From Conchocele bisecta (Eukaryota > Mollusca > Bivalvia > Lucinida > Thyasiridae), in contig CM055273.1 in the NCBI GenBank assembly GCA_029237695.1, positions 61,493,968 through 61,557,967 on the forward strand: 64,000 nucleotides of DNA. Reading direction: 5' to 3'. This document shows, piece by piece, positions 11,401 through 26,400 of the stretch; the stretch's first letter is position 1, and each line of letters starts with the position of its first letter. Made by a program: the position numbers and the translations under genes. The notes beneath the pieces were generated by a model, which saw only the letters and a program-made list of their open reading frames with translations, made no database searches and was not told the origin of the DNA.

Positions 11401-14400
11401 GAGACGGTTCAAATGAGTGGTAACAACACCCCCACCCCACCCCATTGAACAATTAATAATGTTCAAGCCCAAAACGAGACGGTTGAAATGAGTGATATCA
11501 TATTTTAATAAACATATATTGCATCTACTGATTGCCTGGGCTAATCATGCCCCTATGCGATAGCCAGGGGGACATGTTGCCTTGTTCTTCTTGCTCTTGA
11601 GGTTCTGTATGTCCGTCCGTCTGTGTACATTTACATCAACAAGTTTGTAAGAGTTTCTTCAGTTAGAGTCCAGTATTCCAGAGGGGCACATCCATGTTTT
11701 ACAAACATAATGTCTAGTATTAATGTTGGTACAAAAGCTAATTTATTAAAGGTATTAATACATGTACTTACATTTTCCTAAAATGTTGGGCAAGTAGCTT
11801 TTTTGTCTGGGCGAGTAGATTATAATTGTACTTGCCCGGCCGGGCAAGTGTGAACATTTTTAAGCCCTGCATGTGACATATTTTAAGTGTTAGTTAAAAC
11901 TAATTAGAAATTATGTTTAATTGGGCCTAATTGCTGCGTCTTTTTTTTCCACGTTTTGTTGAAGACATATTTACCGCGGTCTGTCAAATCTTAAACAATA
12001 CCATCCGAAGTATATCCGAATGAAAAGAAACTTCTATATTTGCACGAACTCGGACGTTTCGCATCACAAACGTTTCGGACCAGGGTCGAGTCGGCCATAT
12101 CCTTATTTTTTCGGTCACAACTCAAAGCAATTACTTACGCGTCGTCACCTGCGAACACCTGTGCGTATTAAATGGCGAATTACAAAAAGGAATCGCCATT
12201 ATCAATCATAATCGACCGACCGGAAATTCATATGAAGTGCTTTTCTCAAATACCGTCACCGTTTAATCTGCTAGTAAATAGTGACAGTGCGTATCCTATT
12301 TATAAAACATCCATAGACGCTTATTATATGTATAGTTGCATCATCGATACAGACGCTTACTGTAACCAAATAAGACAGATAGGCTAGCGGTGATTTTGTG
12401 ACTGATTTTGCCATCGACGTCTTTGGCATTTTTCAATAATTTTATCGAAAACTGTCCTTGTAAAATTATCAGTACGCATATATTTTCAAGCCAATTGATT
12501 ACTCGATGTTTTAATTGGGTTTTGGTACGCAGGGCTTTCAATTTGAATTGGGTTTTCAGATTTTTTGATTGCATATTTACTCAAATACGCAGCTTATCAA
12601 GGCCTCTGAATATGTAATAGGTGGTGGCTATATCAGTGTGCAGCATCTAAGTATCAAATGATCCACGCTTATGTCATTGTGACTAAGATTTACTCCTTGT
12701 TTATAGATTGATGGAATTGCATGTATAATTTCAGCATGTTCAGAAGCGGAAATAGCCAAGTTTATGTTTCGCCATTCCACCTATGTCAGTCTCACCTGTC
12801 CTGTGACAAACTGTCCGAGACACATGAGTACGAAATGTGGTGTGTCTGAATTGAACAGGTTTATGATTATGAATTTTAAACTTTTTGAAGACTAAGGCCA
12901 GGGGTTGAAATTTCACTCGCCCAGCTCGCCATGGCGAGTGTTTTTTTGTGACGGTCAAGTACTTTCTACAGGCACTCACCCAGTTTGGCGAGTGAAAAAT
13001 TTGGTGAGGATAATAGCCAACAAATGGTATTAATTCAGCGACCATTTGTTGTTTACAGTTTATGTCAGTTTGCTGGAAGTAAGATTCAAGCTATGTCTAT
13101 GTACACAGTTATGGGTAGAATCGCTAGCGATTTTGAACACGGTCCAAATCGAGCAAATTTAATTCACAAATTATTTGTCGGCTGTATGCGGCCGGACTAA
13201 CAAATAATATGACAGAGTATAGACTAGTGTGTGTATTATCGTACGCGGTCACATATATCGTCTCGTAGACAGTTGGGTTAACGTGCATTTCAGACGCCAA
13301 ACATAACGGCTTGGGACGAAACGGTCGGCGCCGAGTCCGAAACCATTGAATTTAGTAATTAAGACAGCGCACAGCGCATGCAAACATAGCCACTATAAAT
13401 AAAACAAAATCTATGTCACTCAACGCTTATAGAAAATAAGAAATGTGCAAGCCTCTGAGCAAATTTGACTGCTAAACTAAACGCTGCTAAAAACGTTGTT
13501 GAAGAAAAAAACTCGACGAAGTTTATCTCCCGATAAATAATATTTATTTGTTTCTTTATGTTCATTTTTGCTTGAACAGAAGCGGGACATAGGCATAGCT
13601 TTTCCGTCGGTGTTGGCGTCGGCGGCGGCGGCGGCGTCAACATTTCACGTTAAGTTTTTGCGTTTAGCTCAGTTTCCAGAAAACTATAACTCCTACGACC
13701 TCCATACTTGGTATACATCAACACTGTGGTGTAACCATCTCACACAGAGGGAGCCCATGTGACCTTCACCTACTTTTCATGGTTCATTGACCTACTTTTC
13801 ACATGCATTCAACGTTAAGTTTTTGCGTTTAGCTCTTGTTTCTAAAACTTAACGCTTAGGTTAATTCATTGTAACTTCTGTTTCCCTCAATGGAATGCTT
13901 TAATATTCCATACATGCATTTGTAACAACACCTCACATCATTCTACAGAACTCCCATGGTGCCCGCTAACCCCAAAGGTCAAGGTCACTGACTTAGACAT
14001 TTCCGTGTTTGGAAAAGTTAACGCTCGGTTTAATGTATTACAACTTCTGTTTCCCTTGATGGAATGCTTCGCTATACATCAACACTGTGGTGTAACCATC
14101 TCACACACAGGGAGCCCATGTGACCTTGACCTAGTTTTCATGGTTCATTGACCTACTTTTCACATGCATTCAACGTTAAGTTTTTGCGTTTAGCTCTGTT
14201 TCTAAAACTTAACGCTCAGGTTAATTCATTGTAACTTCTGTTTCCCTCAATGGAATGCTTTAATATTCCATACATGCATTTGTAACAACATCTCGCATCA
14301 TTCTACTGAAAGCCCATGGTGCCCACTAACCCCAAAGATCAAGGTCACTGACTTACAAATTTCCGTGTTTGGAAAAGTTAGCGCTCAGTTTATGCTTTAA

Positions 14401-17400
14401 TATTCCATACATGCATTTGTAACAACATCCCGCATCATTCTACAGAAAGCCCATGGTGCCCGCAAACCCCAAAGGTCAAGGTCACTGACTTAAGAAATTT
14501 CCGTGTTTGGAAAAGTTAACGCTCACTTTATGCTTTGATATTCCATACATGCATTTGTAACATCTCGCATCATTCTACAGAAAGCCCATGGTGCCTGCAA
14601 ACCCCAAAGGTCAAGGTCGCTGACTTAGAAATTTCCGTGTTTGGAAAAGTTAACGCTCAGTTTATGCTTTAATATTCCATACATGCATTTGTAACAACAT
14701 CCCGCATCATTCTACAGAAAGCCCATGATGCCCGCTAACGCCAAAGGTGACTGACTTAGAGAAATTTACGTGTTTTGAAAAGTTAACGCTCAGTTTATGC
14801 TTTAATATTCCATACATGCATTTGTAACAACATCCCGCATCATTCTACAGAAAGCCCATGGTGCCCGCTAACCCCAAAGGTCAAGGTCGCTGGCTTAGAA
14901 ATTTACGTGTTTGAAAAAGTTAACGCTCAGTTTATGCTTTGATATTCCATACATGCATTTGTAACAACATCCCACATCATTTTACAGAAAGCCCATGGTG
15001 CCCGCTAACCCCAAAGGTCAAGGTCACTGACTTAGAAATTTCCGTCTTTGTAAAAGTTAGCGCTCAGTTTATGCTTTAATATTCCTTTAATATTCCATAC
15101 ATGCATTTGTTTCAACATCCCGCATCATTCTACAGAAAGCCCATGGTGCCCGCAAACCCCAAAGGTCAAAGTCACTGAAATAGAAATTTCCGTGTTTGCA
15201 AAAGTTAACGCTCAGTTTATGCTTTAATATTCCATACATGCATTTGTAACAACATCCCGCATCATTCTACAGAAAGCCCATGGTGCCCGCAAACCCCAAA
15301 GGTCAAGGTCGCTGACTTAGAAATTTCCGTGTTTGGAAAAGTTAACGCTGAGTTTTTTATGCTCAGTTTATGCTTTAATATGCCATACATGCATTTGTAA
15401 CAACATCCCGCATCATTCTGAAAGCCCATGGTGCCCGCTAACCCCAAAGGTCAAGGTCACTGAAATAGAAATTTCCGTGTTTGGAAAAGTTAACGCTCAG
15501 TTTATGCTTTAATATTCCATATATGCATTTGCCACAACATTCCACATCATTCTACAGAAAGCCCATGGTGCCCGCTAACCCCAAAGGTCAAGGTCACTGA
15601 CTTAGAAATTAACGCTCAGTTTATGCTTTAATATTCCATACATGCATTTGTAACAACATACCGCATCATTCTACAGAAAGCCCATGTTGCTCACTAACCC
15701 CAAGGTTATTACAAGCTCCTTATGTACTATCAAACTGCGCTAGGTGGGACATTTTGCTCCGCGGAGCTCTTGTTTAATTAAAATATAAATAACAATAATA
15801 GTGAATATGTCTTATCCGTTTTGTTAATGATCATATATATGTACAAACTTATTTTTTGTCGCGCCCGCTTGCGGAAAGCGCGATATAGTCGGCACTTTGG
15901 CGTATGTACGCACATACGTACGTACGTACGTACGTGTGTCCGGTTAAAGTTTTTGGTTAAGTTGTTTGGTTAAGTTTTTTGGTTAAAGTTTTTGGTTAAG
16001 TTCTTTGGTTCAAAGATTTTTTTGGTTAAGTTTTTTGGTTTAAAGTTTATTAGGTTTAAGTTTTTTGGTTAAGGTTTTTTGGTTAAATGTTTTTCTTGTT
16101 TATACTATATCTTTTTTAGATCGAACTATTCGAAGAATAAGTAGAGCTTATGTTTGTCACCCCGGCGTCGGCGTCACCGTCACGCCTTGGTTAAGGTTTT
16201 TAGTCAAGCTTGTATATGCAATACTACTGGCCCTACACCCACCATACTTGGACTACTTCATCTCCTAGTGATGCACATCAATAACCCCTCATCTATATTT
16301 GACCTTGACCTACATTTCCTCTTGAATTACTTAGTTAATTCCCCTTGGTTAAGGTTTTTAGTCAACCTTAGTTAAGGTTTTTTTTCAAGCTTGTACATTG
16401 AATACTATTGTGCATCCAGACACCATACTTCGACAACCTTTTCTCATAGGTATGTACATCAATAACCCCTGATCTATATTTCACCTTGACCTACATTTCC
16501 TCTTCAATTACTTACTTAATTCCTTTTGGTTAAGGTTTTTAGTCAACCTTCTATATGGAATACTACTGGCCCTACACCCACCATACTTGGACAACTTCAA
16601 CTCCTAGTGATGTACATCAACAACCCCTGATCTATATTTGACCTTGACCTACATTTCCTCTTGAATTACTTACTTAATTCCCCTTGGTTAACGTTTTTAG
16701 TCAAGCTTGTAGATGGAATACTCCTGGCCCTACACCAACCATACTTGGACAACTTCATCTCCTAGTGATGTACATCAACAACGCCTGACCTATATTTGAC
16801 CTTAACCTACATTTAACCTTAAATTACTTACTTAATTCCCCTTGGTTAAGGTTTTTACTCAACCTTGGTTAATGTTTTTAGTCAAGCTTGTAGATGGAAT
16901 ACTATTGTGCACAGAACACCATACTTGGATAACTTTTTCTCATAGGGATGTACATCAATAACCCCTGACCTTTATTTTACCTTCACCTATATTTAACCTT
17001 GAATTACTTGGTTAATGTTTATAGTCAAGCTTGTATATGGAATACTTCTGGGCCTACATCAACCATACTTGGACAACTTCATCTCCTAGTGATGTACATC
17101 AATAATCCCTGACCTATATTTGACCTTGACCTACTTTTATCCTTGGATTACTTAGTTATCTCCCCTTGGTTACGGTTTTTACTCAAGCTTGTATATGGAA
17201 TACTCCTGGGCCTACAGCAACCATACTTGGAAAACTTTATCTCCTAGTGATGTATATCAATAACCCCTGACCTATATCTGACATTGACCTACATTTAACC
17301 TTGAATTACTTACTTAATTTCCCTTGGTTAATGTTTTTAGTCAACCTTGGTTAAGGTTTTTATGCAGGCCGCAGCCACCTTCTTTGTCAAGCTATGTGTA

Positions 17401-20400
17401 CATCGACAACCCTCGTAGTCGAGCTATGCTGTTCTCCTACAGCACTTGTTTTTTAGTGTCCATGCCTCGCCACAAGGTGCGACATGCAGGCCGCGGCCAT
17501 CTAGTTTAAATAAGATGCAACATTACAAATGGGCAAGTAACTTTTTGACCTGGGCAAGTACTTTTTATTGTCGCGCCTGCTTTAGCAGAGGCGCGACTAT
17601 AGTCGGCGCTTTTTGCATCGTCCGCGTCGTCCGTTTTTTTTGTAAGGCAAATGTGTTAAAGTTATTGTTTTTTCACAATATCTCTTTAACCCCTTGCCAG
17701 ACATTGATAATATTTCACATCAATGTTTGTCTAGGGATGATGCTTCATTACGCACACCCCCACATCCAAATTTTGAAGGTCAAGGTCATTTATTTCCTTG
17801 TAATGTTCACCGGTTTTGTAACAGAAATGCGTTAAAATTATTGTTTTTTCACAATATCTCTTTAACCCCTTGCCAGACATTGATAATATTTCACATCAAT
17901 GTTTGTCTAGGGATGATGCTTCATTACGCACACCCCCACATCCAAATTCTCAAGGTCAAGGTCAAGGTCATTTATTTACTTGTAATGTTCACCGGTTTTG
18001 TAACAGAAATGCGTTAAAGTTGTTGTTTTTTCACAATATCTCTTTAACCCCTTGCCAGACATTGATAATATTTCATATCAATGTTTGTCTAGGGGTGATG
18101 CTTCATTACGCACACCCCCACATCCAAAGTCTGAAAGTCAAGGTCATTTATTTTACTTGTAATGTTCACGTTTTGTAACAGAAATGCGTTAAAGTTATTG
18201 CTTTTTTCACAATATCTCTTTAACCCCTTGCCAGACTTTGATAATATTTCACATCAATGTTTGTCTAGGAATGATGCTTCATTACGCACACCCCCACATC
18301 CAAATTTTGAAGGTCAAGGTCATTTATTTACTTGTAATGTTCACCGGATTTGTAACAGAAATGCGTTAAAGTTATTGTTTTTTCACAATATCTCTTTAAC
18401 CCCTTTCCAGACATTGATAATATTTCACATCATTGTTTGTCTACGGATGATGCTTCATTATGCACACCCCCATATCCAAATTCTGAAGGTCAAGGTAATT
18501 TATTTACTTGTAATGTTCACGGTCAAATGCCTCGGCAGGCGCGACACCGCTTCCGTGGCGGAATTCTTGTTTGTACTTGCCCAGCTGGGCGAGTGGAAAA
18601 AAGGGTTTTTAAATCACTGAAGGCCACAAAAAAAAAGTACTTTGGTTCTCAGATATCGCTGCGTCAGCAAAATTCCTGTGCGTCAATCATTGTATCGTCA
18701 TGGAGAAAGAAAATCATACTGTAAATTCGCCACATGATTCAGAGCTCCAGATAAGCTGCGTATTTGCGTAAATACCCAATTATAATTCTCAAAAACCCAA
18801 TTGAAATCAGAAGTAGCGAGTATCAAAAAGCAATTAAGATTTTATGGTACCTTTATCATGCTGCAGAAAACAATAAACAGACCATAAATATAGCATATTT
18901 TTCTTATTTTCCATGAAAACACATCTTGGTATTTCATTAGAATTGTCTCCAAGGAGACAATTCTAATGAAATGCCAAGATATGGTTTCATTTCGAAGCAA
19001 ACTATTCAATAATTGCTGTCTGTTAATGTGTAAACAATAGTGTGATTTTATTTTACCCAATTCAAATTTTGAAACGCCCAATTGCTTCAGAAATGATAGA
19101 GTGACAATACTCAATTACTAATTACTTATCTGGAGCCCTGTGGTTAATAAAAAACACTACCATGCAAAAATATGTTAAATCCAAACATGTCTGACAAAAG
19201 TCTGGTGAGTTTTCACGACTATAGAGGGTAGAGTAACTTTTGTTTTCTTAGTTATTTCATTTCCCATCACTATGACTACCGGTGATTATTTCCATATTTT
19301 GTTTAACTTTGCCTCGACCCGACAGAATTTTAATTTGAGTCGTGTTAGTGGGCTTAACAGACAATAGGAGCCCTGTCAAGCTGTCCTTTCAAAACTGCTA
19401 TATGACCACCACATAGCATTTACACCTGACCCATCTAACTAGGTGATAATTGACGTTGAAACCGGTATTGCTGTCTCGTCCTTTCTCGTCTACAACAGCA
19501 ACAACTAATAACAAGCGAGATTTACTTCATGGTATTGGAAAAAAAGTACAGGAAATCTGAACATGGTGAACTTATACATGTGTGTAACCTATAGTCGATA
19601 TATTTGACAGACATTGTTCTGAGTAATTGCGAACAGTAACTCATGCAATCTACTCCCATACTGCCCTTAGCAAGAGTTACGATACCACTCATAGGCTTCA
19701 TCGCGAACCAGATCTGATTCACACTTTAGCAGTTAATTGTGACATATTTTATATATTTTCCATCTGAATTTTTTTTATTAGTATTATAATTCCAGCACAA
19801 AAATATTTACACAATTCCCTAACATTTGATTGGCCCGTAGCAAGTCTCTGTCCAAAATTTATATCCCAGAAAACTCCCAAGCCGAACTACTTTCCGTAAC
19901 CGTGAGGCGCAGTTAAAATAATTCTTAAGAAAACGGAAAATATACACATTTTCTTGATGGATTTATTTCAAATGCTGGAATTATAAGGAATGAATGGCCT
20001 TTTTGTGGAATTTATCGGGGATATAAACTTGGAAAAGTCGCGGGAATACTGGACGAGGCCTTAAAAAATTACAATTTTCGAAAAAAATCAAATAAAAAAA
20101 AAATCTTCTTTGTAATTTTTTATCGCTTTGTCCAGTATTCCCGCGACTTTTCCAAGTTTATACCCCGATAAATTCCACAAAAAGGCCATTCATTCCTATA
20201 ATAAAAGTAATACATGTACAAACTAATACGGTAACTCTGAAACAAATTTTACCATTGTAGAATGTGAAAGAAATTAAATTTTGCTTTTCTGGAAAATGGA
20301 CCCCATCTTAACTTTAACATGTTGAATTTGGCTGCTACTGACTGAGTCACTTGTCGATTTTACCTTAAATTTACTCTATCAGGTGATCTACATATGTAAA

Positions 20401-23400
20401 CTTATGTCATAATTACTGAAATATGTTAATTTTCATAATGTTGACACTCATTCCAGTTAAAAAATATATAAACTTTTTCATAATTAACTGATTAAAAGTG
20501 TTATTCGCTGTTCTGCAGAGGAAGCCTATGAGTGGAATCATATCTCTGCTACGGACAGTACGGGAGTTTACTTTTCTCAACTACTGAGTTCAGAACTAAT
20601 TCCATTAAATTCCATTCCAAAAACAATTATGATGGAGTAGTATTTTCAAATTTGCCTTTGAAGAGTTCTCTGTTTACTTCCTATTTCGTAGGGAGGTGAC
20701 CTAAGTTACTGGTAAGCTCTACCAGGATTGGTTCACAGTCACATTATCTATTCCCTGACTGGTTCCTATAGTGGTCAGGGGCAGATCCAGGATTTCAGGT
20801 TAGGGGGGGGGGAGGGGGGGACTTCTTAATTGAAATAGTTTTCTATATTTTCAAACTAGTACCGTTCCTTCGTCGAGACTGGAGGTGGGTCTGACGGTAT
20901 GCCCTCCAGAATATTTTTGATATCTACATCCCATTTTGAAAAATATCTTTACTCGCCAAATTTTAGGTGGTGGGGGTGGGGGCGGGTTTTCCCTACATGA
21001 ATCCGCCCTTGATGGTGGTGTTTTAAGATATCCAGGGACTTTTAAACAAACAACTTCAACAATCATTATGCCATTGTAAAATTCAAACTATTATTCTGGA
21101 GTACGCAACTCGTCCATGATCTCCACTACTAAAAAAAGACTGGGTGGCTATAGAAAATGTGCAGAGACGTGCCAGCAGACTACTCTTAATATATGCCAGT
21201 GTCAACTACAGGCACCAAGAATGATTGAAAAGTCTTTGCTTACCCTCCCTGGAGTACAGGTGTACAAGATTCTCTATGGTACATGTATTGACAAGCTCAA
21301 TAAAGAAGCCGAGCCCAGGGTCAAGGTCACATACTTGGTGCTTCAAAAACTTTAACGCTCGGGTAAATATCTTACAATTTCTGTTTGCTTTCACGGATCA
21401 GCTTCATATTTCATATACGCATTGCTCTGATGGTCCTCTACTGTCCTGTGCCAAATCCACATTTGTCCTTCCCCTGCCAAGCCCAGGGTCAAGGTCACAT
21501 ACTTAGTGCTTCAAAAACTTTTTAACGCTCAGGTAAATATCTTATAATTTCTGTTTTCTTTCACGGATCAGCTTCATTCTTCATATACGCATTGCTGTAA
21601 TGGTCCTCTACCGCCCTGTGCCAAATCCACGTTTCTCCTGCTCCAAGCCCAGGGTCAAGGTCACATACTTGGTTCTTCAAAAACTTTAACGCTCGGGTAA
21701 ATATCTTATGATTTCTGTTCCCTTCCACAGATCAGCTTCATATGCCCCACCACAATAGTGGAGGGGGCATTTAGTGTTACCCTTGTCCGTCCGTCCCGTC
21801 CGTCCCGTCCGTCCGTCACAAAACTTTAACGCTCGGGTAAATATCTCAGAATTTCTTCATCCTTCGACCGATCTGCTTCATATTTCATATACACATTGCT
21901 CTAATGGTCCTCTACCGCCCTGTGTCAAATCCACGTTCGTCCTGCCCCCGCCAAGCCCAGGGTCAAGGTCACATACTTGGTGCTTCAAAAACTTTAACGC
22001 TCGGGTAAATATCTTATAATTTCTGTTTGCTTTCACTGATCAGCTTCATATTTCATATACACATTGCTCTAATGGTCCTCTACTGTCCTGTGCCAAATCC
22101 ACGTTCGTCCTGCCCCTGCCAAGCCCAGGGTCAAGGTCACATACTTAGTGCTTCAAAAACTTTAACGCTCGGGTAAATATCTTATAATTTCTGTTTTCTT
22201 TCACGGATCAGCTTCATTCTTCATATACGCATTGTTCTAATGGTCCTCTACTGCCCTGTGCCAAATCCACGTTTCCCCTGCTCCAAGCCCAGGGTCAAGG
22301 TCACATACTTGGTTCTTCAAAAACTTTATATCTCGGGTAAATATCTTATAATTTCTGTTCCCTTCCACGGATCAGCTTCATACTTCATATACGCATTGCT
22401 ATAATGGTCCTCTACCGCCCTGTGCCAAATCCACGTTCGTCCTGCCCCCGCCAAGCCCAGGGTCAAGGTCAGTTACTTGGTGCTTCAAAAACTTTAACGC
22501 TCAGGTAAATATCTTATAATTTCTGTTTGCTTTCACTGATCAGCTTCATATTTCAAAATTTGACTTGGAATTTGGCCTCATTTATTATTCCCCCGCCACC
22601 GAATGGTGAGGGGGGCATATAGTGTTACCGGCGTCCGTACGTACGTAACGTACGTCTGTACGTCCGTATGTACGTACGAAACCTTAACGCTGGGTAAATG
22701 CCTTATAATTTCTGTTTCCTTGCTCGGATCTGCTTCACATTTCACACACGCATTGCTCCAATGGTCCTCTGCCACCCTGTGACAAATCCACATTCGTGCC
22801 GCCCCCGCTAATCCCAGGGTCAAGGTCACAGACTTGGTGCGTTCGAAACGTTAACGCTGGGTAAATGCCTTATAATTTCTGTTTCCTTGCTCGGATCTGC
22901 TTACATTTTCATTTCACACGCATTGCTCCAATGGTCCTCTGCCACCCTGTGACAAATCTACATTCGTGCCGCCCCCGCTAAGCCCAGGGTCAAGGTCACA
23001 GACTTGGTGCGTTCAAAACCTTAATGCTGGGTAAATGCCTCATTATAATTTCTGTTTCCTTGCTCGGATCTGCTTCACATTTCACACACGCATTGCTCCA
23101 ATGGTCCTCTGCACCCTGTGACAAATCCACATTCGTGCCGCCCCCGCCAAGCCCAGGGTCAAGGTCACAGACTTGGTGCGTTCCAAACCTTAACGCTGGG
23201 TAAATGCCTAATTTCTGTTTCCTTGCTCGGATCTGCGTTCACATTTCACACACGCATTGCTCCAATGGTCCTCTGCCACCCTGTGACAAATCCACATTCG
23301 TGCCGCCCCCGCCAAGCCCAGGGTCAAGGTCACAGACTTGGTGCGTTCGAAACCTTAACGCTGGGTAAATGCCTTATAATTTCTGTTTCCTTGCTCGGAT

Positions 23401-26400
23401 CTGCTTCACATTTCACACACGCATTGCTCCAATGGTCCTCTGCCACCCTGTGACAAATCCACATTCGTGCCGCCCCCGCTAATCCCAGGGTCAAGGTCAC
23501 AGACTTGGTGCATTCGAAACGTTAACGCTGGGTAAATGCCTTATAATTTCTGTTTCCTTGCTCGGATCTGCTTCACATTTCACACACGCATTGCTCCAAT
23601 GGTCCTCTGCCACACTGTCACAAATCCACATTCGTGCCGCCCCCGCTAAGCCCAGGGTCAAGGTCACAGACTTGGTGCATTCGAAACCTTAACGCTGGGT
23701 AAATGCTTTATAATTTCTGTTTCCTTGCTCGGATCTGCTTCACATTTCACACACGCATTGCTCCAATGGTCCTCTGCCACCCTGTGACAAATCCACATTC
23801 GTGCCGCCCCCGCCATGCCCAGGGTCAAGGTCACAGACTTGGTGTGTTTGAAACCTTAACGCTGGGTAAATGCCTTATAATTTCTGTTTCCTTGCTCGGA
23901 TCTGCTTCACATTTCACACACGCATTGCTCCAATGGTCCTCTGCCACCCTGTGACAAATCCACATTCTCTTTGGCTGCCAGCGGGGGCATTCGTGTGCCG
24001 ACAGGCCACATTTCTAGTTATCAAAGCGATATGTGGGGCATCCGTGTTCTATGAACACATTTTCTAGTTTTTTATTAATTCGTTCCCACAAAATAACAAT
24101 TTAACAAATCGTTCCCTCAAATTAACAATTCGTTCCCACGATATAACAATTTGTTACCTCGAATTAACAATTCATTCCCTTGAAATGACAATTCGTTCCC
24201 TCAATTTAACAATTTGTTCCCTCAATTTAACAATTTGTTCCCTCAATTTAACAATTTGTTCCCACAATATAATAATTTGTTCCCACAAATTAAGTAGGAA
24301 CAAATTGTTCAATTGAGGGAACAAATTGTTAATTCGTGGGAAATAATTGTTAATTCGTGGGAACGAATTGTTAAATTGAGGGAACAAATTGTTATTTCGT
24401 GGGATCGAATTAATAAAAAAAAAGAATTCTATGTCCCCTGCAGTGCTCTATAAATTTGAGGTGTAAACAGGGAATAATATCCATATGTATATTTTATTGG
24501 TAAGTTTATTTTTATAAAATGATAGCTTGAAAGGAATTTAAATTTAGTATATTTTTCTATATGACCCAGTGTGAAACTGGATACATTTTGGTAATGATAT
24601 TCTAATGTGTGTCAATAGTTGGTTGTATTCTGACATTTGCAGCCAATAGTGTCTGCCTATCTGTGGAATGCAGCGAAGCATGTTTCGGAGAAGTTTGTGT
24701 CGGTGTGTGGAGTTCCATACACAGCATTACCGATAGCTACTGTAAGTATTCGCTTAACATGCATAACATGTATTCGCTTAACATGCATGTACAGTCAAAC
24801 CTTTGATACAGGCCACATCCGAATAGCAATTACCTGACGATAGCAGCCACACTTTTGTTTACCCAATTATTCAATTACTACGTAAATAATGAACCTGTGA
24901 ACAAAGGCCAGATTTTTGTTTCTTCCTATGGCTGGCCTTTATTCACAGGTTTGACTGTACATCTCTTAACCCAGTACGGTACATTAGGAATACTCATTTA
25001 TCGGTATAATATTTTTCAAACATTTTATTTTTATGTTTGTTATTTCTCAATGAATGTATATGTTGTGACCACTCATTTGAACCGTCTCGATGAGACGGTT
25101 CAAATGGTGGTCACAACATATACATCTAAGCATATTTAAAGAAAATATTTAGGATTTTCCACAAACAAAATGACATAACCTCATCATGAACTGGGTTTAC
25201 ATTAAAAGTCGGGAAACAAGGTGGGAGATGACCACAACGTGATACACTTTCAGTTCAATCGTATGACTAATTGGCATGCACTCGTATTTAACTGCAATAT
25301 ATTACTTAATAAGTATCTTTGAAATTACTAGTAAATATTGTTGGCCACTGTTTTCATATTTATCTCCTTTTGTTGCATAGAAACATACTATTACTATCGT
25401 AGACTCAGATAAACAGGGGAGATAATTTGGTAAAGATTTTCCACTAGACTGTGCCAGGAACCACAATTTGTGAAACAGGGCACTTTTTAGTTGTGGAGCT
25501 ATGATATGCTAACACCAATAGAAATAGGTTTCCTTTCTAGGCTCCAGTTGAATTACAATTGTTGTGAGTAGCGGTCTAAGGGTTATTGGAATACAAAAAT
25601 ATCATGTAATCTCAAATATTGGATCACATTAGCCAAGTGGTGGGCGTGTCAGACTGATGATCCAACGGTTGTGGGTTTGAGCTTCACTGGAGGCGTGCGT
25701 TGTGTCTTTGAGTAAGACTCTTATCCACACTGCTTCAGTTCATCCAGCATCTAATTACCGGGAACCTCGATTGTATTTGAAATTTTTATGTACATGTATA
25801 TCTGAAATAAAATTTAATCAACATCTCTAAGTCTCCAAAAGGGGTTTGAGATTAATTGGAGATAGATAAATAGATAGATAGGTAGATATTTATGGGTCAA
25901 AAAGTTAAACACAAGTTTTTGAATTGTGCAGGTGATGTCTGTGGAGCACAACATTCCGATGTTGATCCGGCGACGGGAGGCGAAGGACTACGGCACCAAG
26001 AAGATCATTGAGGGCCATTATAAGGACGGAGATGTTTGTCTCGTGCTGGAGGATGTCACCACTAGTGGCTCCAGCGTGTTCGAGACCGTCAAGGTTACCC
26101 ATATAGAGCATTAAGTACTACATGTACTGTCTGTTTCACGAAACCTGCCCAAATTTTACGGCCATATAAACAATTAAAAAACCGTACTTTTTTCGATAAT
26201 ATTAAATTAAAGGAAAATTTAAGAATGAGCCTTCTTTTTATTTCGTGAAATTTGGTCAAATATTGATTTTATTACGAAAAATTGATTTCTCTATGGGAAT
26301 TTAACATGGGGGGAAAAAGATGTAAAGGAGTGTGAGATTAGTCAAAAATCAAAAAAATTTGGAAATTGACTCCGAAACCTAGATAGATAGCTTGGATATG

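Larger units (their letters stand above)
8429..24642 (+). other. UMPS: UMPS intron 1 (16.2 kb), mobile-element rich
   Basis: Donor GTACGT at 8429, acceptor TTTGCAG ending at 24642. It holds at least five tandem-array elements, two nested Helitron ends, a SINE, several MITEs, a foldback element and a reverse transcriptase scrap, each listed separately. Nothing inside reads as a host exon. Confidence 0.85.

Noticed and set aside
13640..15770. CRISPR-like regular repeats
   Set aside because: The whole ~137-bp unit is conserved, with no unique spacers, in animal DNA with introns; it is a satellite-type array.
17446..18724. Overlapping open frames of 95-152 codons
   Set aside because: They repeat the same peptide ([20 protein letters not shown]) because the DNA is a five-unit tandem array; no independent coding evidence.
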